Shown in pieces: positions 25,571 to 25,712 of a stretch of 25,712 nt of DNA. Source of the DNA: an uncultured Gemmatimonadota bacterium (lineage in GTDB: Bacteria; Gemmatimonadota; Gemmatimonadetes; Gemmatimonadales; GWC2-71-9); assembly GCA_946480845.1 (NCBI GenBank), contig CAMLLJ010000011.1, forward strand, positions 1-25,712, written 5' to 3'. Below the pieces are notes generated by a model that saw only the letters and a list, made by a program, of their open reading frames with translations, was not told where the DNA came from and made no database searches. How positions within the stretch are numbered: position 1 is the stretch's first letter; every line of letters begins with the position of its first letter. Made by a program: the position numbers and the translations under genes.

Positions 25571-25712
25571 ATGGCAAACGTGACGTGCGCGCGCTGCGGC
25601 CAGGAGCGGGAGAGGATGCCGTTCCGGCCCTTCCAGAACGAGCTCGGCGGGCGGGTATTCGAGCAGATCTGCAACGTCTGCTGGAGCGAGTGGCTCAAGT
25701 ACCAGCAGCAGC
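25571..25712 (+). CDS. Fe(2+)-trafficking-like protein (YggX-related), 5' part
   Basis: The first 47 codons of a gene cut by the window end. The translation MANVTCARCGQERERMPFRP, then NELGGRVFEQICNVCW and WLKYQQQ, resembles the YggX family (Fe(2+)-trafficking/oxidative damage protection), with the ELG and W(x)2W-like spacing. Unlike E. coli YggX it has two cysteine pairs, C6/C9 and C34/C37, that could bind a metal ion such as zinc or iron. Such CxxC variants are known in relatives. The start is the ATG following the TAnnTTTG element; no Shine-Dalgarno sequence precedes it. Confidence 0.75.
   Translation, partial: MANVTCARCGQERERMPFRPFQNELGGRVFEQICNVCWSEWLKYQQQ

Overview
The window is a gene-dense stretch of bacterial chromosome, about 70% GC judged by eye. 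It carries ordinary housekeeping and envelope genes, with no sign of phage, insertion sequences, CRISPR arrays, tRNA or rRNA. The mix suggests Gemmatimonadota or a close FCB-group relative: secreted M28 peptidase with PDZ, CBM9/DUF5916 protein, DUF6941, many Ala/Arg-rich secreted proteins, and Bacteroidota-type TAnnTTTG promoter elements. This placement is an inference; no marker gene settles it.

Layout. (1) 1-1622: the end of an M42 aminopeptidase gene, abutted tail to tail by a HEAT-repeat protein gene on the minus strand. (2) 1786-4364 (+): secreted M28 peptidase with PDZ, GAF protein of the free-Met-sulfoxide reductase type, and an S33-type alpha/beta hydrolase. (3) 4378-7467 (+): unknown protein, PolX-family protein with a ruined polymerase site and an intact PHP domain, and endonuclease III, the last two pairs overlapping; probably a DNA-repair operon. 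(4) 7468-7629: a 9-bp tandem repeat and a perfect 30-bp inverted repeat between convergent genes. (5) 7630-10401: divergent DUF1707/LiaF-like gene and DUF255 thioredoxin-domain gene. (6) 10459-13310 (+): cyclophilin, DUF6941 protein (probable CTG start), HD-domain protein, phospholipase-D/cardiolipin-synthase-like protein. (7) 13343-19455 (+): ECF sigma factor, small membrane protein, Spy/CpxP-like protein, TolC-like protein, ABC ATPase, lipoprotein adaptor, FtsX-type permease, mostly joined by start/stop overlaps and closed by a terminator. (8) 19566-21830 (+): CBM9/DUF5916 protein. (9) 21869-24132 (-): lipoprotein-like SAM methyltransferase, b-type cytochrome, sulfite-oxidase-fold molybdoenzyme. 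(10) 24167-25712 (+): FabH, small membrane protein, start of a Fe(2+)-trafficking-like protein.

How the genes work together. Region 7 reads as one regulated unit: a sigma factor and membrane partner driving a MacAB-TolC-type tripartite exporter, with a Spy-like periplasmic protein as likely stress sensor or chaperone. Region 9 pairs a periplasmic molybdoenzyme with a membrane cytochrome that could supply electrons, as YedZ does for YedY/MsrP. Region 3 joins two DNA-repair proteins to an unknown one.

The most notable observations are a recurring TAnnTT(TG) element 3-4 bases (octamer end) before several start codons, implying leaderless transcripts; a PolX whose catalytic aspartates all appear lost; the perfect 30-bp palindrome; the sigma-linked exporter with a large adaptor insertion; and a probable CTG start. 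I did not find a clearly new, self-contained biological system.
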